A DNA stretch of 64,000 bases, from assembly GCF_020882245.1 (NCBI RefSeq), contig NC_083600.1:18228001-18292000 (forward strand), in the 5' to 3' direction. Source of the stretch: Rhopalosiphum padi. Its lineage: Eukaryota; Arthropoda; Insecta; Hemiptera; Aphididae. Shown one piece after another: positions 51,353 to 64,000 of this stretch. The position numbers were made by a program, and so were the translations under genes. Each line of letters opens with the position of its first letter. Position 1 is the first letter of the stretch. Under the pieces are notes generated by a model. That model was not told the DNA's origin and did not search any database. It saw nothing but the letters and a program-made list of their open reading frames with translations.

Positions 51353-52860
51353 TAGGACTGCCCCGTCTCACCAGAGTTTCTGAAATGACTATTTTTTTTT
51401 TAAACCTCCCCCCCCCCAAAAAAAAATCCCTCTTCGCAAACACCCCCGAAACGGAGACAAGTACGCTTCGTCGACGAATTGGGTTCCGATTTTGTTCGTA
51501 CGGAGCGCACCGATTCCGTGGCGTTTAACAATAGTTTAACATTTTATACGATATTTATAACGCAAACAGTATATTATATTGTGACGATAACGTTTTTTCA
51601 CGCACACCGCCAAAGACAAACGACTATAATCGGCCGTCGTGCGCGATTGCTATGCATTTTTACGATTTTACCTGTTCATAATTAATATATTATAATATTA
51701 CGTACACGGGCGTACCTGTACATGATAACATTTTCACATTTTACACACGCGATGCGCAGATCACGGCGTAATAATAATATTATACTATTCCCTGCGCAGG
51801 GCAGACGTTTTTATATAGTAAATCGACGACACACGAAACGTCTGTTTAAATTATTTTATTTATTCTTAAGCACATCTACTGTAGTAAGCAGTATGACGAA
51901 TGACGTACGAGCAATGCTCGAATTAGATGATATATAACCGTATTAATATTATATAATTGTATATTATAAAAGTATTGTTTCCAATGTTTTTTTTTTTACG
52001 AACGAGGCGGCGGCGGCTCCGCGAAACAACAACAACGTGCCCGCGGTTCGACTATAAAATAATAATAAGCGATTTTAATAATTAATCGCAAACTACATAA
52101 TATTATACCGATATGACGCGATACTATTATATCAATACGATAGTATTAAAACATCACCACCGTGTACACGATAACCTAATCGTACCTACAGCCAACGCGA
52201 GTCGCCGAAATAACATATTATTTTATTCTTAACACGACAATAATATTATAATATATAACGTATTATAATATTATACATATTATTATCATCATATTATGTA
52301 ATGTATATTATTTTTTTTTTCTTGTCTTTGTAAATATTATATTTATGTATAACATTAGTCTTAAAGATATTATATTTATATATATATATTATTTTATAGC
52401 GTTTAAAACAATATATTATGTATACAACAATACCAGCTTTTAGTTATTATGATTATTATCATTATTATTACCGTGATAATAATTTATAATACATTATATA
52501 ATACGCGAGTATAATATATTTATGTATCAATATAATATAATATTGTGTTTTAAGAGAACTATAAGTCTAAACCATTATAATAATAATAATATAAATTATA
52601 TTTATAAATGTATAGTGTTTGTAAACACATGTAATGCATTCTGCAGTTGTGTGGACCAAAATGTCATGCAAAGAACATAGAAAAAAAAACGTAATCAAAT
52701 TGGTCGTGAATATTATGTAAATATGTATAATATCATATAACACATGTATATGATATATATATATATAAATCGCGACTATAACAATAATATTATATAATTA
52801 TCTATTATTATAACATATGCTATACTTTTATAAATAAATATATATATTTTTTTTCAAATG
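51353..52860 (+). other. Likely 3' untranslated region of the ZP gene
   Basis: After the TAG the sequence turns quickly to AT-rich, with T-runs and repeated TATTAT blocks. The first canonical AATAAA that I found on this strand lies at 52833-52838 and is followed by a T-rich tract, suggesting a 3' UTR of about 1.5 kb. A shorter form using a variant signal is possible. Frames at 51479-51685 and 51722-51937 are not supported as genes. Confidence 0.45.
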
Positions 52861-55800
52861 GATTTGTTATTATATAGTATATACACTCAAATACAAAACA
52901 ACCCATCAAATCATTAAGTTGAAACGGCAACACACGTTTAAACAATTTTTCTATACAAAATATGTTTTTCTAGCTTTCTTAGTTAGGTGATTATTTTATT
53001 ACAATATAAATGTTGAATTAAACAAATAGCCACATTTTATTTAGAAATAGAGTTATGAATACAGCAGAGTAAGCATAAATATTCAGCATTAACAATATAG
53101 ACATAATAAAAACTAATATTTGTTTTGAAATACTCTTTACTAATTAAAAATATAGAAACGGTATAAACAAGAAATTGGGTAAAGCTTAATAAGGGTGCCA
53201 GTAAAAAATAACAAGCAAGTCTATAGGCTAATTACATTTTAAGAAGCAAAAAAATGTTAATTAATTATAAAATTATGTTGTCATAAAAACAGAATTGCTT
53301 TCTATATTATTATTTAATCCAAAAATACTTTACAGTTTTATAATTAGGTTTTTAAAAACCTGGCAAATCTCTCTGCTGTATAGTAGGTAGTTATTAACTG
53401 ATTAAGTGTACAATTAGTGTCGTGTGTACCTCGTAATTGTATATTGAAGTGGATGTAACAATAGTTTAGGTACGGACGTCAGCCACTATTTTAAGGATAT
53501 ATTTATGTATTTTTATTTTAAAATGAATATTTACAATCTGTATTCAATTAGTTTATACAATGAGTAATTTTTGAATACTTAAAGTAAGAAAACAACAGGA
53601 CATGTGGAGTTGAGAGTCCAGTGAAAACACTTAAAAAAGGATATTTTATTACCTATTGGTTGAGCTAATTTTTGACAAAAACTATTCACCATCGCACATC
53701 GGTATATTATTATATCACATATTAATTATTATAATAGTATTTCATGTAATAATTCATGATATAATTAATATTTCTCTATCAACCAAATTTATCAAAATGT
53801 CAAGCATAATATATCAAATACTAATTTTGGATTCTAAGAGGAATTGAGAATGTATCGATTTTACAACGATGATCTTTTTCTAGTAAAAAATGCTTCCATC
53901 ATCAAATTTAAGTTAGGTTTCTGGTAGGCAGAAGCAAATTGAAACTAACATCGAATTTCAGCTGTTAATCGGTGAGATCGTCATACACTAAGTCGAACAT
54001 TCGGTCCACCAACATTTGTGTTGTTGCCTATTTGTCTGTATTAAATTAATCGCTATACTTATATCGTCTCATCGTGGTCCAGTCACAGAAGTGCCTTCTC
54101 TGCGTCCAAGGTTAAAAAGTGTTTTAAACAAGTGATTTTATTTAAAACATTTTATACGTAAAAACGTTTTGATCGACCTTTAAAAAAAATAATTAATAGG
54201 TGAATTTAATTTTTACTAACAAATAAAATATTACCAATTTGTTTTATTGACGATAACAGGTACGATATAATTATAATATATAAAATAAATATATTATATT
54301 TATTCTATATCAAATTTTTCAAATAATAAAGAAAAATAGTTATCAAAATAATCGTTCAAAAATTAAAAAATAAATTTAAGTTAATAAACCAGTATTATAA
54401 TATGGCCGACATATGCCGCTTAATTGTAAAATCATTAGATTCGTTGTCTATTTTCCTGGTATCTTATGACTTATAAGTTAAGATAATATCAATAAAACTA
54501 CATAATATTATTGTTTACAACAGATAATAATATGTTGATAAAATAGTGACATATAGTTACTAATCATAATATTATATCAAAAATATTATAATTAGCACAC
54601 GGCGTTATGTATAGGCTATTTAGGTACACCGCGGTCATGAATATTAAAGTATATTATATTTTTAACTTATTTTCCTACTTTCTAGTATATTAAAACATTG
54701 AACACATTAGACGTGTCATTAGATTTCTTTTATTTTAATTTCGCAGGTACGTTTTCCCGATAGTTGTTTTTTTCTTTTAGTTAAAATAAGTTGAATTTTA
54801 AACTTGTGTATATTAAATATAATTTTTTGTTGCGATTTTGTTCCAACAAAAATGTAAATGAAATTCAACAACCTGAGAATTCCATTTATTTCCTAATTAG
54901 TATTATTAAACAATTCTATAATAATAAAGGTTGGTAAACTTTACACACATTATATCCGTATTTTTAGTAAAAAAATCCTTTTGGTAAAATAACCATAGTG
55001 AATATGTAAGTACTAGACATGTTAAATGATTAACATCAATAAAAATTCTGTTAAAAATAATAAACAGTTTTATATTGATAAATATAAGCACTAAAATAAA
55101 CAATTAAGAAAACGCCGACTACGAAGGCTGGAATAACTCATAATTTCGGTTGTATATTTCACCATAATAAATCCATATTAATGAATAATAAGTAGCTAAT
55201 GAATTTTATTCCATGTGTTGAGTACATTCTTCTGTAGTTAACAAATAATAGAAGTCAATATTTTATTTCCAAATTTGTTTTTTTGATCAAGATAACTGGA
55301 TATTATTATGTACGCTTGATTTGATTATTTTAACAAAAATAACCATTTGTCAATGTAGTAAAGTGATTGCATTAATCTACTATCTACAGAACAATAATAT
55401 ATTTTATGTTTGGCTTTGGCAATGGTTAAAAAAGTAAGGACCACTTGGCAGTCGTTTTACTATAATATGTTCAATGCAACTTTTTGTAGTTAAATCTATT
55501 CTGTTAATTTTTTCTTATTTATAGCAACTTTTTAAAGTAAATTCTATGTTATCAACAAAAGTATCTTTATGCATACAACAATTGTTGAATGAAAAATCAA
55601 TATAAATGCAAAATACTGTGCTTTCTGTGAAATTCTAGTATTAATAAAACCAACGTTTTCAAGTAGGTAACTCAAATTCTAAAAAAAATTATGAACATTA
55701 TTTATATACTTGAAAGTTAACTTTTTTTCATATTCTAATAAATATTAGAACATACATTTTTTAATAAGTATTAAGTATTTCCTATATTTTTTTGAATATT

Positions 55801-56279
55801 ATAAATAACAATTTAAAAGGTATTTACCTAAAAAAGGTTATGTACAATAGAATCTCCTATTTTCTTAATGTAAAATTCATTTATAAGTTATAACAATTTG
55901 TTATAATTAATAAAAAATAATTAGAAAGGACTTATAACAGTCATACTTATTACTTTTACTTACTTATCAAAGGTAATTACTAATTAAATAACATAAGAAA
56001 TTTAAAACAAATTGATAACTTTTTAATTTACACAAATAAAATAAAGAAATACTAAAATACTAAACACCTTTGTTTCAAAACAATAAACTAAATTAAATAA
56101 AACAAAAACTTAGTACAATAATCATAATATTTGTGTTGAATGTGAACACTTATATACAAATTGGAATGGATTCTAGGCCAAATTTAAGTTTTGTTTGATG
56201 TTTTTTTTTTCTTTAAATCACTTCATAATTATTATTTGCATAGTCTGATTTGTTCAACTATAAATCATTTTATGAACAC
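52861..56279. other. Intergenic region between convergent genes
   Basis: AT-rich with no supported gene. A slightly GC-richer patch at about 53940-54115 ends in TGCGTCCAAG/GTTAAA and could be a small exon, but it has no partner. The 3' UTR of ATP6AP2 (minus strand) extends in from 56279. An ATTAAA on that strand at 56022-56027 is a possible polyadenylation signal. Confidence 0.4.
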
Positions 56280-59200
56280 TTAGTTTTCTTTCTTCATTCT
56301 ATTGCTGGTCATGCGGTAGATGATTGAATCACGACCAGGATCCATTTGGGCAATACTCACTAAAAAAAGCAGAATTAGATGATTAAATTATTTAAATTTA
56401 AAAAAAATATTAATGATATAATTATAATATTTAAGAATTTATTATATTATAGAAGTTTCATTTATTAATTGGCAACCAAATGAACAATAAAAGTATAATT
56501 TAAGTTGATGTTGGTTTTTAATTTTTATTGTTGCACCATAACTTATAATATTATCAACCCACCAATATTGTATAATAGTTATAAAGTACTATACAATTCA
56601 TACAACTAATTACCAGAATAGTGACTAGTAATTAGTATGATATAACAAAGAATAGAATATTTTTAATTTACATTAATAATACTAATGTAGTAATATTAAT
56701 TATTATTATGAATGCAAATAAATAAATACAATGACAAGTATAAACATAAAAAATAGCTATTCCAAATTGTATGTACAAATAATATGTTTAATATATTTGG
56801 AGAAATAAATTATTAATATAAATTTATATATTAAATTCAATATCAAAAATCACTATACATTATATAAACATAAAACAATCTGTTTTATAGGATTTTTTTG
56901 AGTAATATTGTATTTAATTGCAGTATATATAAATAATTATTTATTTGTAACTTGTAACTTGTTTACATAGTTGCTACTTGTAGCCAGATACTCTGAATAA
57001 ATACAATTGATAAAAGTTACATTATGTACTTTAACTACTAAAATCTAAGAAATCTGACATTTTTAAAGCAATAATTGTATAATAGTGTTAAAATTAATTA
57101 ATATTATAGACTATAGTTCATGTTTGGCTGCAAAATAGATTATATTGTATCCAATAATTTCAAAATAGTAGGTAATAAAGATTATAACATTCTTAAGTTA
57201 TGAATTTGTTTGGGTTTGTAAGATATACATAGTTTTAGCACTCTCTAAAATTTAGGTTTAGTTGTACCTAATACCTAAGTTCATAACATAATATAATAAA
57301 AGTAAAAACTAAATAAATATATTTATCATTTATCTTTATAGATTATACTTAAGTGGATAGATTGATCCTAATGACGTTAAACTAATGAACTTAACTTTTA
57401 ATGTATTATTAATTAAACTAGACATGTTGTGAGTAAAATCTATTAGATTTATATATCTATTAGAAATATAGTGATTAGTGTGTGGGAAAATAAATAAATC
57501 ATTATTTCTTATGAAATTTAGAAATTGACAGAACAAATATTTTCTAAATTAAATAATAACAGATTTGTATTAGGAATGTAAGTTGTTATAATTATTATAC
57601 AGTTCTTATAGTATTAACTTACAAAAGCTTAAATTTGGAAAACTTGGTGAAATATTTCTTTTAATAATAAATTATAGAATATTATAATAATATAATAATA
57701 CATGTTTTTAAGTTACTGTAAGACTGTTTATATTTAAATCTCATAAAATAAAGTTAATTAAATATAATTTTAGTTCTAGTGTTAGTTTTAAAATTTTAAA
57801 ATATATTATTCAGTTTTATTAAAATGAAACCAAAAATTATACTCACATGCTATGGCTAAAAGGGAAAAGACAAATATTACAACGAACCACAGTATAAGAT
57901 TGAATATGACTGGAAAATCATTAGATATTGGTTCAGCAACATTGAGATTCTAAAAAAAAAATATAGACATAAATAATATATATTATACATTCTTATAATA
58001 TTAATATAAAGTCTAGTTGTTTTTAAAACAATTTTTTACCTTTTCTACGCTACTAAGTTCACGTTTGTTTCTTCGTGATTCTTTTGCATTGTTGGTAATA
58101 GCAATAATTAAGACCTAAATAACATTTCATAAAAATAAATAATATCTATATCTATCTAAAAAGGTTTTAACAATATATTATAAAGAGGTAAAATCTGGTA
58201 AACAAATATGTAATGACATAAATTGAATAGATACCTCATTATTGTAAATTTCGTTGTATGATTGGACCAATGTAGATATAGCTTCATTTAAAACCTTTTC
58301 ACCTTCAATAGTTTCTTCTGAATTTGGTTCATTGACAGCAGTCAAAGCTTTAATGCCTTGCAATTGAAACCAATGAAAATCTGGTACGTTATTTTTTAAC
58401 ATACTCTCTTTGACCTGCAATGATTATTACTTATAAGACACAAATATTTAATGACAATTTAATACCTAGTTGAATAGATAGTTACTAAACAAGTTATACA
58501 TAATCAATAGTAAGATAATTATCTTTTTAAAATCATTTAGTGGACCATTAAATTATCATTTTTGATTTGACTAACTAAGAAAATTTGTATAAATATCACA
58601 AATCGTACTTACACCTTGTCCCAATTGATGTAAGTTGTAAATTTCATTAAAAAATACAGCATACTTCTCATCATATGAATCAATGTGTTGAGGTTTAATA
58701 CTAGGATTAAGCTTGAAATTTGGATGGAATACTTGATTCTTAAGCTAAAAATTGTTGTAATATAATAAAAAATAGTAATAATTACAAATTAAGTATATCT
58801 TACAAATTCTTCATTGGTTAAGGAACCATGCATAATGCTATATTCCTTATTGTCAAGCCTCTCCTTCATTCTATGTTCCACAGTAGCATACACTTCATCT
58901 AAGGGTTCATCCAAAATCATGTTATGATGGTCAACTTTATTTAAATCAAATCCAGGATTTTTTAATCCAGGTATTTCAAGGACAACTACAGCTTCAGGTA
59001 ATGCAAATGGATTTTCCACCATTAAATTGCTCCAAGTTTTTTCCTAAAAAAGTACATTTTGAAATAAGTCATGATTAATATCGGGTATACATTCTATACA
59101 CTTTCTTATAGTAATAATAAATTATTATATTTGAATTGTTTAAAGATATGCTTTTTTATTATAAGCTATGATAAAAACAAATGTATAAATGTACTTCAAA

Positions 59201-59823
59201 ATTAACCCATAGTAACTAGTTAAGTAACTTACTTAAAGTAAGTACTTTACAAGTTATACTAGTTATTGTAGTTTACTTTGTACGTAACAAAGCATTTGAA
59301 TTTATAAGTAAATTATAATAAAAAAAATAATGCCCTTAACAAGTAAGTAATCGATTGCAAATCATAATTGTTACTCAGTCAGCAACTGAGTGGTTTTGAC
59401 AAAATACAAATTGATTAGAAAATATGGAAAGTAGGTATAATCTCGGTAGACCGAGTGTTGTGAATTTGTAGTGTGTAAAAACGTGCACTTACTCCATGAG
59501 GAACGGTGAAGCCCAATGTGGACGACACAACGTCGGCCAACTCTGTGGCACGTAATGGCACGGACGACTGGCTGATCTTGACGTTTGATGGACTGTTGAG
59601 GACATATAGTTGGTGGCTTTGGGCATTTGCTAGAAAATCAAGAACACAGTAATAAATACAACGAGGCTCTAAAACGGATGACTTGGTCACTGGGGATGAG
59701 AAACAACCGACAAAAGTTTTGGCGAAGGACACCTGACGGGGCGTGTCCGGCGAAAGGAAAATCGTACTCACCGGACGCCAAAACGGCGGTGGCCAGAGCC
59801 ACCATGGTGATCAAACAGCTCAT
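56280..59823 (-). CDS. ATP6AP2: V-ATPase accessory protein 2 / (pro)renin receptor
   Basis: Eight coding exons on the minus strand: 59823-59772, 59629-59493, 59043-58804, 58744-58613, 58414-58235, 58114-58040, 57949-57847 and 56359-56280. All have GT/AG borders and phases that join in frame, giving 332 residues. Residues 1-18 form a signal peptide (MSCLITMVALATAVLASG). The luminal domain follows, opening with QLYVLNSPSNVKISQSSVPL, typical of the family. A basic processing site, RRNKR, lies at 261-265. A membrane span at about 286-310 precedes the diagnostic MDPGRDSIIYRMT (312-324) and the tail KKEN. The family assembles the V-ATPase V0 sector in the ER and supports endolysosomal acidification and, in flies, Wnt/planar polarity signalling (VhaPRR). 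The KKEN terminus fits a dilysine ER-retrieval signal. The length matches insect orthologues, and no break or missing exon was seen. The start is the first in-frame ATG giving a good signal peptide. Confidence 0.95.
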
Positions 59824-60127
59824 GTTCGGTTTGTGCCGGATCGCCGTCGGAGTGAAAGACGAAAATCGGAGACCAATTTGGGCAGAGTTGGGCGTTAGTG
59901 TGAACAAAAATACGAAATAATAAAAAGATAACGTTAGCAATTTACCTACTTACTACTCGGGCACTGGCACAAGACAAATAATCGAGTGGTATCAACTTGT
60001 GTTTACGGCCCTGCCATTGGCCATACGTTCTGAGATAACAGGATGCTGATAATGTGACCGCCCGTTCGCACAGTGTGACCGTATGAGAAGACGTGTCGAC
60101 GACAACACCCCGGTATTTTTTATTCAA
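59824..60127 (-). promoter_or_regulatory. 5' UTR and promoter region of ATP6AP2
   Basis: GC content is above the surroundings on the 5' side of the ATP6AP2 start. There is no TATA box at a clear distance, consistent with a housekeeping promoter. A GGCCAATGG (CCAAT-type) motif lies at about 60016-60024 on the minus strand. The exact start site cannot be fixed. Overlapping short frames on both strands here are shadows. Confidence 0.4.
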
Positions 60128-60207
60128 AGTAGCTAAAAAAGGAATTTAAGGAGCAACGTGTAGGCAATTTTTAGTCGTCTGTGAGTGTGGTTCAATGTGT
60201 TCTATAG

Positions 60208-60577
60208 AAGGGGTGGCCAACAATAAGTCGATCGCGACTCAAATTCGTCTTTTCTTGATTTTTTTTTTTTCGGAAAAAAACAAATAATGATAATTTAAAA
60301 CTTAAAAGTAATGCAATTTGTAATCAATATAATAAAACACTTATTGTGTAAAACTATGAAACTAAACGTTATTAACAATGAGATATTCAGCTATTATTTT
60401 TCGGAGGAGGGAGTTATTAAATATTAACTCCTGTAGGTACGCCACTCCTTATTAATATTCTAAATAAAAAAAATAAAAAAAAGGATAATACGAATTTATA
60501 AAAAATATATTTTTGTTTATTGAGAACCATTTTGGGGGGGAGGTCAATCACGAGTCTACTAAAGTTGTCCACCCCTG
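60208..60577. mobile_element. hAT-like MITE, 370 bp
   Basis: The left end is AAGGGGTGGCCAACAATAAG. The right end, read inward from 60577, is CAGGGGTGGACAACTTTAGT. Subterminal GCGACTC/ACTCGTG segments continue the relationship. The flanking 8-mers TTCTATAG (60200-60207) and TTCTTTAC (60578-60585) agree at 6 of 8 and both fit the hAT target pattern nTnnnnAn. No coding frame. It sits about 400 bases upstream of the ATP6AP2 start codon, so it borders that gene's promoter. Confidence 0.65.
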
Positions 60578-62372
60578 TTCTTTACCCGCAACGATGAATG
60601 TCGATAAGCTGACGAAAAATAAACATACTTCTACTCTTAGTAGTCCAATTTTAATTTTTTTTTTAATTATTTGAATTTGTTAACCTATTTTTATATTTTT
60701 AGCCTTGTAAGGAGAGAATTTGGATAGTTTGTGTAGTTTATTGATTCCAAATTAATTTACTAAAATCTTGAAATCAACATGTACTTTATAAGACCAATGA
60801 GCAAAAACGAAAAAAAAATCTCAAATTCATATAAATAGCATAACAGTTTTAAGTAATTTTAAAATTTCATTATGTATATAAAATAGGTTAGATTAAGTGG
60901 AAAATTTCACCTGGTTTCAAGTTTCTACAGTTAATATTTTATACAATAAAAAATATCATTATTTAAAGATCTCAATATCGTCAAAATTTTAACTTCGATC
61001 ATTCATAAAAAATAAGTGTGATTTTTTGGGTTTTTTCTATTTCTAGAACAAAATTGTATGATTAATACTGTTTTAAATTGTTAAGCCTCAAGTATTAAAA
61101 TTTAAAGTGTTATGCAATTTATTTACAAAATAATTCATATGTTTTCATTTTTTTTTTTTTTTTTGACAAATTTTGTAAAAATTTGAACTTTTAACAATTA
61201 TAAACATTTATAGTTAACTATGTACTGTTGATATTTTAATATTGTGTTAAAAAAAAAACTTAAGTCATAACTTATAAGGAATCTTGTATTAAAATTACAT
61301 GCTTTTTTACTCGTGAACATAAGGGTAAAGGTCATACCTATTATCGTTTTATAAATACCAAAAATATTATAAATTACAGTAATAAAAATAATAAAATATA
61401 TTCGTGTATTCGGCCCATGAGCATTTAACAGGATACAACGTAACTATAAGTGCAGTTCGGTACCTAGCCCTGACCTGTTTTCCTGTTTATTCATTAATTT
61501 TAAAAATTAACAAAATTATTTATATTAATTGTATATATTATAAAAACTAATTGATTTTGAGTAGTTAGTAAAATTATAATTATTATAATAATAAGCATTG
61601 TAGACAATAATCTTATTTCATGCACACTCATTTATATAATTATCAAACCAATTCATAGGTTAAGACGTATATTTTTATAAATACATTTCATAATTGTGCA
61701 GTAATAATTAGTATCGATTTATTGTTAATATATTAGTAATTCATACAAAAACGTTAATACATTTAAAAAAAGAAGAACTCACTTCGCTGTAAAGTAAATT
61801 TCGGATGTACCTTGTCATTGAATGGTAATTAACATTATAATAAACGTGTTTAATTAATACATTAATTTGAACTCAATGATGATCATTGAACTATTGAAGA
61901 ACATAAGAAAACAATTCATGTATCATAATTTTTATATTAGTTTAATATTAAACAAGTATCAACTAAAAGTAATAAATATAATTTGATTTACCTATAATTA
62001 ATATAGTACTCGTTTGTGAAAATAAAAGATAATACAAGATTTTTATTTATGTATCTTGACATCGAGTAAAGCAATTTTTTTTTGGTTGAATTTAATTTTT
62101 TTTAATAATATATTATACATATTGGCATATTGTAAGTATAATAAATTAATAATTATACTGAAATAAATATATAATTAAGGTAGATAATATTATTTAATCT
62201 TTTTATAAATGACTATTAACACGTTGTTATTAGGTATAAAAATAAATATAAAACATTGAACGGATTATGAAAAAAAATGAATATTATGTTAATTTTTTAA
62301 TGAACAGTACACAGTTCGCATACATTATTGAGATAAAAATAAATACTAACTTTTCAGGTATAATATTTAAAA
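60578..62372. other. AT-rich non-coding, with probable repeat remnant
   Basis: The part at about 60780-61250 (blocks such as TTGACAAATTTTGTAAAAATTTGAAC written across 61164-61189) resembles aphid interspersed repeats from memory, but I could not define borders or a second copy in the window. No gene is supported. Confidence 0.3.
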
Positions 62373-62523
62373 CAGGAGTCTTCAATCATCCAATACATTT
62401 TAGACATAATTTTTTTTTTTAATACATTTTTAGAAATTTGATAAATGTTTTTATTACAAATTCGGTCCGTGGGATTTAAAAAAAAAATAGTTGCCAACTG
62501 TCCAAAAAGGTTGAAAACCCCTA
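62373..62523. mobile_element. Very short hAT-like MITE, 151 bp
   Basis: The left end is CAGGAGTCTTCAATCATCC. The right end, read inward from 62523, is TAGGGGTTTTCAACCTTTT followed by GGACAGTTGGCAAC. The flanking 8-mers ATTTAAAA (62365-62372) and ATCTAAAA (62524-62531) match at 7 of 8 and fit nTnnnnAn. No coding potential. At 151 bp it is little more than two ends. Confidence 0.65.
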
Positions 62524-62970
62524 ATCTAAAATATTTAATAAAATATTAAAATTAAAATGAACACATCAATATTAGGAATAAACCTCAATAAACTTATATA
62601 AGTTAAATCATTAGTGGTAACTGATTATGCTTAAACAAGTCGCACAACATTTAACAAAAACTTCTTTGTACCTATAATATATCCAAAACATACCCAGACC
62701 ACTTATTTTTCAATAGTCCTACCCGAGACTTGTCTTGCATTAAAATATGGTATCAAAGTACCAACTACTCGTTCGATTTCTGATTTTTATTAAAATATTA
62801 TATGCTGAATAATTTAAAGTTAATAATATACGGCTATTTCCATTTGAAAAAAATAGCTTGTATCGCTAGACGCTAGAGGATACTTCTTCAATTGCTAATT
62901 GGTGTAAAAAATCACAAATATCTCAGGTATTTAAAAATATGGCCTAACCTAACCTTTATATATATATATA
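62524..62970. other. Non-coding stretch
   Basis: No gene. A CCTAACCTAACC cluster at about 62943-62954 equals two insect telomere-type TTAGG units on the other strand, followed by a TA run. With only two units it is more likely chance than telomeric DNA. Confidence 0.4.
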
Positions 62971-63059
62971 TTTAAAAATTCCAAAAATCTGATTTTTGAA
63001 TAACTACATTACTATAAAGAAAAAGGGGGGGGAATGAGCATGTTTGATGAATCATCGTG
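62971..63059. mobile_element. Truncated end of the TA-target MITE family
   Basis: Read inward from 63059 on the minus strand it begins CACGATGATTCATCAAACAT, then GCTCATTCC, a poly-C/poly-T tract and TTATTCAAAAATCAGATTTTT. This parallels the terminus and subterminal block of the elements at 10381 and 34549. TA follows outside at 63060-63061. The other end is missing, and the copy stops at a TA-rich run. Confidence 0.6.
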
Positions 63060-63299
63060 TATACGATAACCACTCATTTAATAGTCCGTGTTATTTTTTC
63101 ATTAAACAGATAACAAAGATGAAATGAGAAGAACTTTTTGACGCCTCGAGAGCAAGATGACGCTATTGTGCATCAAACCACACGAATAGACCCGCTACAG
63201 CGGCCAATTATTCCCACTCCGGCTTTCTCCTACCAGTTGCTGCAGTTCAAACCCATTCACTCGTAGTACCTACCTACCCATAGTCCCATACACACTCGG

Positions 63300-63580
63300 T
63301 TTATTCAGTTTACTAACCAACAGTATACCTTTCATAAGTCCTCGCGGAGGACCGTGTCGCTGCCGTATATTTATTGGTTACCAATATCATTTCATTTATG
63401 CAATCAGCTTTTTGCGCGTAAAACCCGGTATTCGTCCATTGACTCGCAAAATGTACCGGAATATTTACAATCAACTAACGAATCTCACGTGATAACTGAT
63501 CAAATCGTGTACCTGTACGACAGTAATCTATACATACATAGAGGGAGAGAAAAAGACAAGAAAAGACTTACAAATCAGTG
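63300..63580 (+). other. Candidate non-coding first exon at right edge
   Basis: A locally GC-richer segment starts near an initiator-like TTATTCAGTTTAC (63301) and ends at a strong donor, ATCAGTG/GTGAGTACC, at 63581. The open frame 63354-63584 starts at GTG rather than ATG, and its stop lies inside the donor, so it is probably not translated as such. The simplest reading is the 5' untranslated exon of a gene continuing beyond the window. Confidence 0.28.
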
Positions 63581-64000
63581 GTGAGTACCTACGTATTATA
63601 TATGCTACGAATAAAAATAAACCCGACGAAGTGTTAGTTTATAACATTATGCTTTTTTCCGTGACCGGACAAGAACAAAACGGGGGGGTGGTGTATGAAT
63701 TTATATGAACTTTGACGTTTTTCAGTACCTCCGCGGCGCAGAGGTATACACACGGTAACACACATATAATACGAGTAATAGGTATATTATATTAAATGGT
63801 TAATCTATGATACGCGCGTTAACTGTTAACCGTACGTTTGTCTAGTAATAATAATACTTAATAAATAATAATAATAATAATAATAATAAAAATAAAAATA
63901 ATGGATGAAAAAAAAACCAGTCGCTTGTCTCTGGGAACCGGTTGTGTCGTGATTCAGCCGCGACCCCCTCGAGCTCTGCTCCTATATCCAACCTCTGTGT
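63581..64000. repeat. Right edge with AAT repeat
   Basis: Non-coding sequence with an AAT trinucleotide run at about 63864-63889 followed by AAAAT units. The last 90 bases become GC-richer, which may announce another element or exon outside the window. Confidence 0.5.

Noticed and set aside
59627..60127. Short frames on both strands around the ATP6AP2 start
   Set aside because: They overlap the signal-peptide exon, first intron and 5' region of ATP6AP2 and do not continue the family sequence.
1..64000. CRISPR array, prophage, operon or other prokaryotic system
   Set aside because: The intron-containing insect genes, AT-rich desert and MITEs show eukaryotic chromosomal DNA. No regularly spaced repeats or dense gene clusters are present.

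Overview
The window is eukaryotic and insect, most likely from an aphid or a related hemipteran. It is very AT-rich, its genes have introns with GT/AG borders, and its two recognisable proteins are insect-type. The aphid guess is inferred from overall sequence texture and the repeat families, not from a diagnostic marker. It is mostly non-coding DNA with two confidently modelled protein genes near the right end.

Layout: 1-46 kb is non-coding, with simple repeats, several GC-richer islands, hairpins and a 20-bp perfect palindrome. It also holds remnants of DNA transposons. Two MITEs with TA target duplications (10381-11183 and 34549-35203) belong to one family, which has two further fragments (about 26314 and 62971). 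One internally deleted hAT element (29801-31179) keeps terminal repeats, an 8-bp target duplication and the 3' part of a frameshifted transposase gene. Smaller hAT-like elements lie at 24379-24900, 60208-60577 and 62373-62523, with a weaker candidate at 1050-1647.

The first gene (46337-51352, plus strand, three coding exons, 640 residues) encodes a ZP-domain transmembrane protein of the Dusky/Dusky-like/Miniature family, which links epidermal cells to the apical extracellular matrix and cuticle. Its first coding exon starts 20 bases after a splice acceptor, so at least one non-coding exon and the promoter lie upstream, possibly in the GC-richer 35-46 kb stretch. The second gene (56280-59823, minus strand, eight coding exons, 332 residues) is ATP6AP2 (VhaPRR), the V-ATPase accessory protein/(pro)renin receptor. 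The two genes converge and are otherwise unrelated. A GC-richer patch with a strong splice donor at 63581 may be the first exon of a further gene that leaves the window on the right.

I found no CRISPR array, no tRNA or rRNA, and no sign of a new multi-gene system. The most informative observations are the transposon structures, the few conserved-looking GC islands with no assigned gene, and the processing and retrieval signals in ATP6AP2.
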